Source: an uncultured Lachnospiraceae bacterium
GTDB taxonomy: Bacteria; Bacillota; Clostridia; Lachnospirales; Lachnospiraceae
Length of the DNA stretch: 52,363 bases
Assembly: GCA_910588955.1 (NCBI GenBank)
Contig: CAJURQ010000026.1
Span: 1 to 52,363, forward strand
Direction of reading: 5' to 3'
How positions within the stretch are numbered: position 1 is the first letter of the stretch; each line of letters starts with the position of its first letter. The notes beneath the pieces were generated by a model. That model was not told the DNA's origin. It searched no databases and saw only the letters and a list, made by a program, of their open reading frames with translations. This document shows positions 8,130 through 15,507 of this stretch, piece by piece. Both the position numbers and the translations under genes were made by a program.

Positions 8130-9416
8130 TTATTCCCTCATACCGCCTGCCTGCTCATCCATCTCACCCTCGCCCGGCTCCTCAATTCTATGAATCAAAA
8201 GCCCGCTCCGCAGCTTAGGCTCAAACCATGTGGATTTTGGAGGCATCAGCTTTCCCGCATCCGACACGGCGAACAGCTCGTGGATATTCGTGGGAAACAT
8301 GGCAAAGGCGACTGTCGCATCCGTATGCACCCTCCGCTCCAGCTCCGCGAGCCCTCTGATCCCGCCCACGAAATCAATCCGCTCATCCACCTTCGGATCC
8401 ACAATGCCAAACACCGGCTCCAGAAGCTCCTTCTGCAAAACCGCCACATCCAAATCTTCCACCGGATCCCCTGTATAACACTCGCTATTTATAATGAGAC
8501 GATACCATTCATCCCGGTAGTACATGCCGATCTCACCCTTCCTCTGCGGCTTATACGGCTCTTTTCCCATCTTCTCCAACATAAATGCGGCTTCCACCTG
8601 CCCGAAAAAAGCGCTCTCATCGAAATCCGCACCGGGCTTCACAACCCGGTTGTAATCCATAATCATGAGCTGGTCATCAGGAAACAGGACAGACAGGAAG
8701 TAGTTAAACTCCTCTTTCCCTGTATAACGTGGAAAAGCCGCCCTTCTCTTCTTAGAAACCCGCACCGCCGACGCGCATCTGTGATGACCGTCCGCAATGT
8801 AAATGGACTCCACCTGCAAAAAAGCGTTTCTGATCCGATCCACCGCCTCCGTCTCGTCGATCACCCAGAGTCTGTGGGTGATGCCGTCCGCCGCCGTAAA
8901 ATCGTAGACAGGCTCTCCCGCCATAGCTTTCGCAACCTCCCGCTCAATCTCCTCTCTTCTACGGTATGCGAGAAAAATTGGACCGGTCTGTGCGCTGCAC
9001 ACATCCACATGACGAATGCGGTCCGCCTCCTTATCCGCCCGGGTGTTCTCGTGTTTTTTGATCACCTGCGCGTCGTAATCGTCCACGGAAGCGCAGGCGC
9101 CGATTCCCACTTGGGACCTGCCGTTCATCACAAGCTCATAGACATAGTACGCCGCATTCTCCTCCTGTATGAAAAGTCCGTCCTCCATCATTTGACTGAG
9201 CATTTCCCGCGCTTTCTCATACACCTCAGGCGCGTACATGTCATACCCTTCCGGAAACTGCGTCTCCGGTCTGTCTATCCGGAGGAACGTATAATCGTCC
9301 CCCTTCACCGCATCCCGTGCCTCTTTCCTGTTATAAACGTCGTAGGGCAGCGCGGCGATCCTGTCTGCCAGATCCGCCCTTGGTCTGACCGCACGAAACG
9401 GAATGATATCTGCCAT
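8130..9416 (-). CDS. DUF1015 family protein
   Basis: A 428-residue protein of the DUF1015 family, whose biochemical role I do not know. Recognisable segments are the N-terminal MADIIPFRAVRPR, the ALPYDVYNRKEAR segment, a His-rich motif IADGHHRCASA and the C-terminal MFPTNIHELFAVSDAGKLMPPKSTWFEPK. I start it at the ATG ending at 9416, with AAAGGAG upstream. A start ten codons earlier would contain this ribosome site. In other Clostridia, as I recall, the family sits beside serC and serA; here serC-serA begins 0.5 kb away on the same strand, separated by a small plus-strand gene. It probably leads the DUF1015-glgB-mscS transcript. Confidence 0.9.
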   Translation of the reverse strand: MADIIPFRAVRPRADLADRIAALPYDVYNRKEARDAVKGDDYTFLRIDRPETQFPEGYDMYAPEVYEKAREMLSQMMEDGLFIQEENAAYYVYELVMNGRSQVGIGACASVDDYDAQVIKKHENTRADKEADRIRHVDVCSAQTGPIFLAYRRREEIEREVAKAMAGEPVYDFTAADGITHRLWVIDETEAVDRIRNAFLQVESIYIADGHHRCASAVRVSKKRRAAFPRYTGKEEFNYFLSVLFPDDQLMIMDYNRVVKPGADFDESAFFGQVEAAFMLEKMGKEPYKPQRKGEIGMYYRDEWYRLIINSECYTGDPVEDLDVAVLQKELLEPVFGIVDPKVDERIDFVGGIRGLAELERRVHTDATVAFAMFPTNIHELFAVSDAGKLMPPKSTWFEPKLRSGLLIHRIEEPGEGEMDEQAGGMRE

Positions 9417-9458
9417 CTGTCTCTCCTTTTTCCAATATTTTGCCAAACGTATGAGTAC

Positions 9459-9487
9459 ATTTTAACAAATTACGCTGTGCACCACAA
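9459..9487 (-). promoter_or_regulatory. Promoter of DUF1015-glgB-mscS
   Basis: Minus-strand TTGTGG (9482-9487) and TAAAAT (9459-9464) with a 17-base spacer, about 40 bases before the DUF1015 start. Confidence 0.6.
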
Positions 9488-9537
9488 GAAATTTATGCTA
9501 TGATTATTTTTAATATAATAAAGAAAGGAAGATGCAC

Positions 9538-9822
9538 ATGACCAGCGAAGAACAGAAAATTCTGGACCGGATCAACGCCTACGCGGAGGAAGCCCTCGCG
9601 GACATTGATCCCCAGAAAACCAGAATTTCATTTCAATTAGAAGCGTTAAAACCCGTAATGCAGGAAATCGCCGACGAAACAGGAAAATCCGTGGAGGATA
9701 TCTTCATCCTCTACATGGATCTCGCAAGCGAGTCCGCCGTGGAAGCCGACAAAAAACTGCAGGCTACATTGGAGGACGAGGAGAACGCCGATTTTTCTTC
9801 CATCGCGAACCGGTTGAACTGA
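9538..9822 (+). CDS. Small acidic helical protein, function unknown
   Basis: A 94-residue protein, not recognised. It is highly acidic and looks wholly alpha-helical, with no signal peptide or membrane segment, so it is probably cytoplasmic. I use the second ATG (9538), which has AAAGGAAG seven bases upstream; the first ATG (9532) is only one base from it. It is a lone plus-strand gene between the DUF1015 and serA genes, with an extended -10 (TGCTATGAT) upstream and a strong hairpin terminator after it. This layout and the good ribosome site support a real gene. Confidence 0.7.
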   Translation: MTSEEQKILDRINAYAEEALADIDPQKTRISFQLEALKPVMQEIADETGKSVEDIFILYMDLASESAVEADKKLQATLEDEENADFSSIANRLN

Positions 9823-9859
9823 CCAACCGCCGCGCGATTCACGCCACAGAACAAAATGA

Positions 9860-9897
9860 GGGCTTGCCACAGTTTCATTGGCAAGCCCTTTGTTTAC
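9860..9897. terminator. Bidirectional terminator between the 94-residue gene and serA
   Basis: A perfect 10-bp stem (GGGCTTGCCA 9860-9869 with 9879-9888) is followed by TTTGTTT on the plus strand and by a T-rich run on the minus strand. It can end both convergent transcripts. Confidence 0.8.
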
Positions 9898-9914
9898 TCG
9901 TTCAAAAACGTCTG

Positions 9915-11078
9915 TTATTTCACAACCCTTACACGGAACACCCCGTCGATGGACTGAAGCTTTTCGATAATCTCCTTTGACGCGGGCGTCTCGATATCCA
10001 GCATCGTGTAAGCCACCTCACCCTTTGACTTGTTCGTCATGTCGGAGATATTGATATTGTTATCGCCGAAGCAGGCGGTAAACTTGGTGATCATATTGGC
10101 GATATTCTTGTGGAAAACCGCCACACGCCCTGCCTGTTCGCAGATGCCCATATCGCACCTCGGATAGTTCACGCTGTTGGCGATATTGCCGTTCTCCAGA
10201 TAATCTTTCATCTGCTTCACCGCCATCACAGCACAGTTGTCCTCCGACTCCTCCGTGGAAGCGCCGAGGTGCGGAATTACGATACAGCCCTCCTGCCCCG
10301 CCGTGGTGGCATTCGGGAAATCGGACACATATTTTCTCACCTTGCCCGCCTTGATCGCCTCCAAAACAGCCTTCTCATCCACCAAAAGGTCTCTCGCAAA
10401 GTTTAAGAGAATCACGCCGTCCTTCATCTGATCCAGCGCGTCTTTGTTAATCATGCCTTTGGTGGCATCCATCAGCGGCACGTGAATCGTCACGATATCA
10501 CACTCCGCATAGATCTCCTCCACATGCAGCACATGCTTCACGTCACGACTCAAGTTCCACGCCGCGTCCACGGACACGTAAGGATCGTAGCCGTAAACTT
10601 CCATGCCCAGATGTTTCGCCACGTTTGCCACCCTGACGCCGATAGCGCCCAGACCAATAATACCGAGCTTTTTGCCCTCGATCTCCGTACCCGCGAAATT
10701 CTTCTTCGCCTTCTCGGCGTTCTTACCGACATTCTCGTCCGTCTGGTTGTCTTTTACCCACTCAATACCGCCCACGACATCGCGGGAGGCGAGGAGCATA
10801 CCCGCAATCACAAGCTCCTTCACGCCGTTCGCGTTGGCACCGGGGGTATTGAACACCACGATACCCTTCTCCGCGCATTTGTCGAGAGGAATGTTGTTGA
10901 CGCCTGCGCCCGCGCGAGCGATTGCCAACAGGTTTTCCGGCAGCTCCATGTCGTGCATTGCCGCACTTCTCACAAGAATGCCGTCCGCCTCCTCAATATT
11001 CTCCGTCTTTGTGTACTGGTCGCTGAACTTATCCAGCCCCACCCGCGCGATGGGATTTAAGCAATGATATTTAAACAT
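9915..11078 (-). CDS. serA: D-3-phosphoglycerate dehydrogenase
   Basis: First step of serine synthesis: oxidises 3-phosphoglycerate to 3-phosphohydroxypyruvate with NAD+. The 387-residue protein has the Rossmann motif GIIGLGAIG at 139-147, catalytic R229 (LLNFARD) and H270 in PHLGAST, and a C-terminal ACT domain (about 315-387) for serine or other allosteric control. The usual catalytic Glu, in a DVFxxEP-type motif between R229 and H270, is not obvious: the segment reads SDFPNATTAGQEG. It follows serC by 59 bases and ends at the bidirectional terminator. Confidence 0.93.
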   Translation of the reverse strand: MFKYHCLNPIARVGLDKFSDQYTKTENIEEADGILVRSAAMHDMELPENLLAIARAGAGVNNIPLDKCAEKGIVVFNTPGANANGVKELVIAGMLLASRDVVGGIEWVKDNQTDENVGKNAEKAKKNFAGTEIEGKKLGIIGLGAIGVRVANVAKHLGMEVYGYDPYVSVDAAWNLSRDVKHVLHVEEIYAECDIVTIHVPLMDATKGMINKDALDQMKDGVILLNFARDLLVDEKAVLEAIKAGKVRKYVSDFPNATTAGQEGCIVIPHLGASTEESEDNCAVMAVKQMKDYLENGNIANSVNYPRCDMGICEQAGRVAVFHKNIANMITKFTACFGDNNINISDMTNKSKGEVAYTMLDIETPASKEIIEKLQSIDGVFRVRVVK

Positions 11079-11137
11079 TTGTACTGCCTTCCTTTACTCA
11101 TTTATTATGTTACGCCCGTTATTTATAATATTATCTC

Positions 11138-12220
11138 TCAGGCGTTTTCTTTTTCAAATTCTCTCATGAACGCAACCAGCTTCTCCACACCCTCAATCGG
11201 CATAGCGTTGTAGATGCTCGCACGCATGCCGCCGACGGTTCTGTGCCCTTTCAGGTTCACAAACCCTGCCGCCGTCGCCTCCTTGATGAATTTGGCGTCG
11301 GTCTCCTCGTTTCCTGTCACAAAAGGCACATTCATGAGGGATCTGTCCTCTTTCCTGACCGTACCCTTGAAGAGTCTGCTCTCGTCGAGGAAATCATAGA
11401 GTATCTTCGCCTTCTTCTCATTTAACTCTTTCATCGCCTCGAGACCGCCGTTTTTCAGCAGCCACTTGAACACCTTGCCACAGATGTAAATGCCGTAGCA
11501 GGGGGGCGTGTTGTACAGGGAGTCGTTGTCCGCATGCACCTTGAACTTCATCATGGTAGGCGTGCCCGGAAGTACATCGTCCGTCAGCAGATCCTCCCTG
11601 ATGATGACAACCTGTGTGCCCGCAGGACCCACATTCTTCTGTACGCCCGCGTAAACCAGACCGTACTTCGTCACATCCATAGGCTCCGACAGGAAACAGG
11701 ATGACACGTCGGAGACGAGAATCTTTCCCTTCGTGTTCGGCAGCGTGTGATATTTGGTGCCGTAGATCGTATTGTTCTCACAGATATAGACATAATCCAT
11801 ATCATCTGTTATGGGAAGATCGGAGCAGTCCGGAATATAGGAAAACGTCTCATCCGCGGAAGATGCAAGCTCCACAGCCTCCCCGTATATCTTCGCCTCA
11901 GCAAAGGCTTTCTTCGCCCACTGTCCGGTCAGAATATAACCTGCCTTGCGGTTCTTCATCAGATTCATGGGAACCGACGCAAACAAAAGGCTCGCGCCGC
12001 CCTGTAAAAACAGTACCTTATAGTTGTCGGGAATGTTGAGGAGCGCGCGCAGATCCGCCTCCGCCTCCTTGATGATCGTGTCATAGACCTTTGACCGATG
12101 GCTCATCTCCATGACCGACATCCCTGATCCCTTGTAATCGAGCATCTCCTCCGCAGCCTCTTTTAACACCTCTTCCGGTAAAACCGCGGGTCCCGCTGAA
12201 AAATTATACACTCTGGACAC
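11138..12220 (-). CDS. serC: Phosphoserine aminotransferase
   Basis: Second step of serine synthesis: transaminates 3-phosphohydroxypyruvate with glutamate, using PLP. The 360-residue length is normal. Family signatures are the N-terminal YNFSAGPAVLPEEVL, the FLQGGAS phosphate-binding segment and the PLP lysine K195 in YAGVQKNVGPAG. It is the first gene of serC-serA and has its own consensus promoter upstream. No serB is in the window. Confidence 0.96.
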   Translation of the reverse strand: MSRVYNFSAGPAVLPEEVLKEAAEEMLDYKGSGMSVMEMSHRSKVYDTIIKEAEADLRALLNIPDNYKVLFLQGGASLLFASVPMNLMKNRKAGYILTGQWAKKAFAEAKIYGEAVELASSADETFSYIPDCSDLPITDDMDYVYICENNTIYGTKYHTLPNTKGKILVSDVSSCFLSEPMDVTKYGLVYAGVQKNVGPAGTQVVIIREDLLTDDVLPGTPTMMKFKVHADNDSLYNTPPCYGIYICGKVFKWLLKNGGLEAMKELNEKKAKILYDFLDESRLFKGTVRKEDRSLMNVPFVTGNEETDAKFIKEATAAGFVNLKGHRTVGGMRASIYNAMPIEGVEKLVAFMREFEKENA

Positions 12221-12270
12221 TTTTCTCTCCTCCCGTCCTCATTCGTTGCCGTTTACAAAAACCAAATTTC

Positions 12271-12299
12271 ATTTTACGCCCTTCGTACGCTTTAGTCAA
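12271..12299 (-). promoter_or_regulatory. Promoter of serC-serA
   Basis: Minus-strand TTGACT (12294-12299) and TAAAAT (12271-12276), 17-base spacer, about 45 bases before the serC start and just past the L,D-transpeptidase stop. Confidence 0.75.
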
Positions 12300-12304
12300 T
12301 TACT

Positions 12305-13702
12305 TTAATAAAACATAATGACGGGCGTGCCAACCTCCGCCATGTCAAAGAGCTGCTCCATCGCCGCGCGGGGGGTATTGATGCAGCCGTGTGAGCCGTT
12401 GGTCTGGTAGATCGTGCCGCCGAACTTTCCCCGCCATGCCGCGTCGTGGATACCGATATTTCCCTTAACCGGCATCCAGAAATCCACGTGGGAGGCGTAG
12501 TTCGCGCCCCTCAGAATGCGGTTCTTCTGCTTGGCGTACACAAAATTGACCCCGGACGGCGTCCCCATCCTGCGGGACGTGTTTCCCGTCACGATCGGCG
12601 TATCTATCGTCAAAACACCGTCTACGTAGTAATACATCTTCTGCTCTCCCATATCTACCTCAATATAGGTGGCGCCAATGTCCTCTCTGCCCTTCTTCCA
12701 CGCCTCCTGCGTGTAGACGGGCTCGTGCACCTCTCTCTTCCCCGCGTAAAAGGCTTCTGTCAGATATGCCTTCTCCGCCTCCTGATCGATTTTGTTGCCG
12801 TAAAGACCGCCCTCCACCGTCACCACATCCCCCCGGGTGGACTGAAAACTTCTGCTTGCGCCCACGGTGTCATACTTTGCCGCAAGCGTTTCCACAAAAT
12901 TCTCTATGGCATCTTCCTTGAGCTGAAAGCCGCCCGACCCGTCAAATAAAAAACGACCGTTATCGTCAAGTGCAATCCAGTCGCAGACGACAGACGCGTC
13001 CACGGGGATCTCCTCTTCTCCCATCTTGTACACAATGCCACAGTCCTGAAAACGTTCCAGTTTTTCCCAGAGTTCCAGCGTTTCCCGCATCTGCGCCGTC
13101 AGCTCCAGATCATGATAGCACCCCTCGTCAGGCAGGGAAACCGCGCTCTCCGAATCCTCGACCGCGGCGAGCACCGCACCCTTTGCCTGCTCGACAAAAA
13201 GCACGTCCGTCCGCTCGTTCACCAGTTCATAGCCCTGCGGCGTGCGGACAATCTCCAACCTCCGCTCCCTGTCCGTCCGCTCATCCTGACAGAAGGGAAG
13301 CGCCGCAAAACATGTCTCAAACGCCTCACGGTCATAGGACACCACCGGCGCAAGCTCCACCCTGTGCCCGCCGAACAGGCTGTCAATCCACATCCACGGA
13401 TTCTGTTGTTTCTGGTAAATCTCCAGCGCTTTCTTAAAGTCAAACTGATATGAAATTTCCTCCGCCGATATCGTATAACGGCTGCCGTCCTTGTCCTCCA
13501 CGGTAACGCCTTCGTACGTAAATTCTTTTGCCAGCTCGTCATTTACCTCCTGAATGCTCCTGCCGGTACAGTAAATGCCGTTAATCCACGTCCCGTAGAT
13601 GAACGCGTTGTGGTAATAAACGGCAAGTCCCACATAGGTTGCCATCAGACTGACTGTGGCAATACCCAGTATGACTGCCATATGCTTTAGTAATCTTTTC
13701 AT
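12305..13702 (-). CDS. Membrane-anchored L,D-transpeptidase (YkuD) with peptidoglycan-binding domain
   Basis: Probably forms 3-3 cross-links or attaches groups to peptidoglycan outside the membrane. The 465-residue protein has one N-terminal membrane helix (about 8-30). An extracellular middle region follows, resembling the PG_binding_4-type domain found with these enzymes. The C-terminal YkuD domain holds H419 (GIHDAAW) and the signature SHGCINTP with H438 and nucleophile C440. The start codon overlaps the ilvB stop in an ATGA, so translation is probably coupled to ilvB, although the two have no metabolic link. The gene ends just before the serC promoter. Confidence 0.93.
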   Translation of the reverse strand: MKRLLKHMAVILGIATVSLMATYVGLAVYYHNAFIYGTWINGIYCTGRSIQEVNDELAKEFTYEGVTVEDKDGSRYTISAEEISYQFDFKKALEIYQKQQNPWMWIDSLFGGHRVELAPVVSYDREAFETCFAALPFCQDERTDRERRLEIVRTPQGYELVNERTDVLFVEQAKGAVLAAVEDSESAVSLPDEGCYHDLELTAQMRETLELWEKLERFQDCGIVYKMGEEEIPVDASVVCDWIALDDNGRFLFDGSGGFQLKEDAIENFVETLAAKYDTVGASRSFQSTRGDVVTVEGGLYGNKIDQEAEKAYLTEAFYAGKREVHEPVYTQEAWKKGREDIGATYIEVDMGEQKMYYYVDGVLTIDTPIVTGNTSRRMGTPSGVNFVYAKQKNRILRGANYASHVDFWMPVKGNIGIHDAAWRGKFGGTIYQTNGSHGCINTPRAAMEQLFDMAEVGTPVIMFY

Positions 13703-15366
13703 AGATCTCCCGCATCAAACGCCTCACTAATGGGTGCTCCGGCAGGCACCATGGGAAACACCTTATCATCCTCCGGTATCACACAGTTTAATAACACAGG
13801 TTTCTTTAAGGCGATTGCCTTCTCCACAGCGGGAGCCACCTCCTCCTTCTTCGTCACAAGAATCGCCTCGCAGCCGAGCCCTTCCGCCACCTTACAGAAG
13901 TCCACACCGTCATCAAGAACCGTCTGGGAATACCGTTTCCCGTAAAACAAAGTCTGCCACTGTCTGACCATGCCCAGCACGTGATTGTTGATGACAACCT
14001 GAATAATCGGTATATTATAGCGGCTCGCCGTCGCAAGCTCATTCATATTCATGCGGAAACACCCGTCGCCTGCAATATTGATACAGATCTTGTCGGGCTG
14101 CCCCATCTTGGCACCAATACATGCGCCGAGACCGTAACCCATAGTGCCAAGACCGCCGGAAGTGAGAAGGGTGCGCGGTCTGGAATACTTGTAATACTGT
14201 GCCGCCCACATCTGATGCTGTCCAACATCCGTCGTGATGATGGCGCTGCCGCCGGTTATCCGGTCAATCTCCTCTATGATATACGGGCAGGAGAGCGCCC
14301 CCTCGTCGTAATTCAGCGGGTATTTCTGCTTCAACTCCGCGATATGCGACATCCACTCCTCATGGGACTGCTTGGAAAGCCTCTCATTCAGCCTTGTGAG
14401 CACTTCCTTCAGGTCGCCCACCAGCGAGACGTTCGTCTTAATGTTTTTGTTGATCTCCGCCGCGTCCACGTCGATGTGCAGCACTTTCGCATGCTCCGCA
14501 AATTTCTTCGGATTTCCCACCACGCGATCGGAAAACCGCGCGCCGAGAGCGATCAGCAGATCGCACTCGCTGACGCCGAAATTGGAGGCCTTCGTGCCGT
14601 GCATACCGATCATGCCCGTGTACCTGTCGTCGTGACCGTCCATCACGCCTTTGCCCATCAGGGTATCGCAGACGGGCGCGTCCACAAGATTTGCAAACGT
14701 CCGCACTTCCTCGAATGCCTCGGAGATCACTGCGCCGCCGCCCACATAGATAAAAGGTTTTTTCGCGTTCTCCAGAAGACCTACCGCCTCCGTCAGCTCT
14801 TCTTCCGTGTAACGTCCCGGCTTCTCTGCCTTCTCCGGCGTCTTTTTCTCGTACTCGCAGGAGTTTGCCGTCACGTCCTTCGTGATATCCACAAGCACCG
14901 GACCGGGTCTTCCGCTTCGCGCAATAGCAAATGCCTTCCTGAGCGTGTCCGCAAGAATATTGACATCTTTTACTATATAATTATGCTTGGTGATGGGCAT
15001 GGTGATTCCCGCGATATCCACCTCCTGAAAGGAATCCTTTCCGAGAAGGGGAAGGTTTACGTTACAGGTTATCGCCACCACGGGCACCGAATCCATATAT
15101 GCCGTCGCGATTCCCGTCACCAGATTGGTCGCGCCCGGACCGCTTGTCGCCAGACAGACGCCCACCCTGCCGGTTGCTCTGGCATAGCCGTCCGCCGCGT
15201 GTGCCGCCCCCTGTTCATGGGACGTCAAAATATGTTTGATTTCCTCGCTGTGCTGATATAACGCGTCATACACATTTAAAATCGTGCCGCCGGGATAACC
15301 GAACACGGTGTCCACTCCCTGCTCCTTCAGACATTCCACTACAATCTGCGCACCTGTCAATACCAT
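13699..15366 (-). CDS. ilvB: Acetolactate synthase, large (catalytic) subunit
   Basis: A thiamine-diphosphate enzyme that condenses two pyruvates, or pyruvate and 2-oxobutyrate, at the start of branched-chain amino-acid synthesis. The 555-residue protein has the catalytic Glu E51 (SHEQGAAHAADGYAR) and the ThDP/Mg motif GDGCFRMNMNELATA...VINN in the C-terminal third. A small regulatory subunit (ilvN) normally pairs with it, but none is in the window; the next gene is an L,D-transpeptidase overlapping by four bases. It has a strong AGGAGGAG ribosome site. A two-hairpin RNA element separates it from ilvD upstream. Confidence 0.94.
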   Translation of the reverse strand: MVLTGAQIVVECLKEQGVDTVFGYPGGTILNVYDALYQHSEEIKHILTSHEQGAAHAADGYARATGRVGVCLATSGPGATNLVTGIATAYMDSVPVVAITCNVNLPLLGKDSFQEVDIAGITMPITKHNYIVKDVNILADTLRKAFAIARSGRPGPVLVDITKDVTANSCEYEKKTPEKAEKPGRYTEEELTEAVGLLENAKKPFIYVGGGAVISEAFEEVRTFANLVDAPVCDTLMGKGVMDGHDDRYTGMIGMHGTKASNFGVSECDLLIALGARFSDRVVGNPKKFAEHAKVLHIDVDAAEINKNIKTNVSLVGDLKEVLTRLNERLSKQSHEEWMSHIAELKQKYPLNYDEGALSCPYIIEEIDRITGGSAIITTDVGQHQMWAAQYYKYSRPRTLLTSGGLGTMGYGLGACIGAKMGQPDKICINIAGDGCFRMNMNELATASRYNIPIIQVVINNHVLGMVRQWQTLFYGKRYSQTVLDDGVDFCKVAEGLGCEAILVTKKEEVAPAVEKAIALKKPVLLNCVIPEDDKVFPMVPAGAPISEAFDAGDL

Positions 15367-15420
15367 GTTTTCTCCTCCTGCCTGTTATAAAATTACATTT
15401 ATTATTTTTCAAATTGATGC

Positions 15421-15507
15421 GGAGAATGCTGCTTTTGGGCATTCTCCTGTGTGAAGCTTGAAAACACTTAGCGAGGTTCTTTCGAGCTTAGTGTTTTCCT
15501 TCACACA
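15421..15507 (-). ncRNA. Structured two-hairpin RNA element, copy 1 (ilvD-ilvB)
   Basis: Read on the minus strand, this is a long hairpin followed at once by a short one. Long hairpin: a 9-bp basal stem (15499-15507 with 15448-15456) and a 9-bp upper stem (15490-15498 with 15460-15468), with three unpaired bases AAG (15457-15459) on the 3' side. Short hairpin: 9-bp GGAGAATGC/GCATTCTCC (15439-15447 with 15421-15429). The second copy lies between iorA and iorB and keeps this architecture with different stem bases. It overlaps the last codons of ilvD. No U run follows, so it is not an ordinary terminator; an RNA processing or stability role is possible. Confidence 0.65.

Noticed and set aside
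6772..8193. Long plus-strand open frame of 473 codons
   Set aside because: It lies opposite glgB, has an Arg/His/Leu-rich composition typical of antisense frames in GC-rich genes, no ribosome site and no recognisable domain.
8190..9503. Long plus-strand open frame of 437 codons
   Set aside because: Antisense to DUF1015, which has clear family motifs and a good ribosome site; the antisense product is Arg/His-rich with no domain.
13981..15261. Plus-strand frame of 426 codons
   Set aside because: Shadow of ilvB; low-complexity Arg/His composition and no start signal.
15421..15507. Reading the hairpin pair as simple rho-independent terminators
   Set aside because: Neither copy is followed by a U run and both lie inside operons between co-functional genes.
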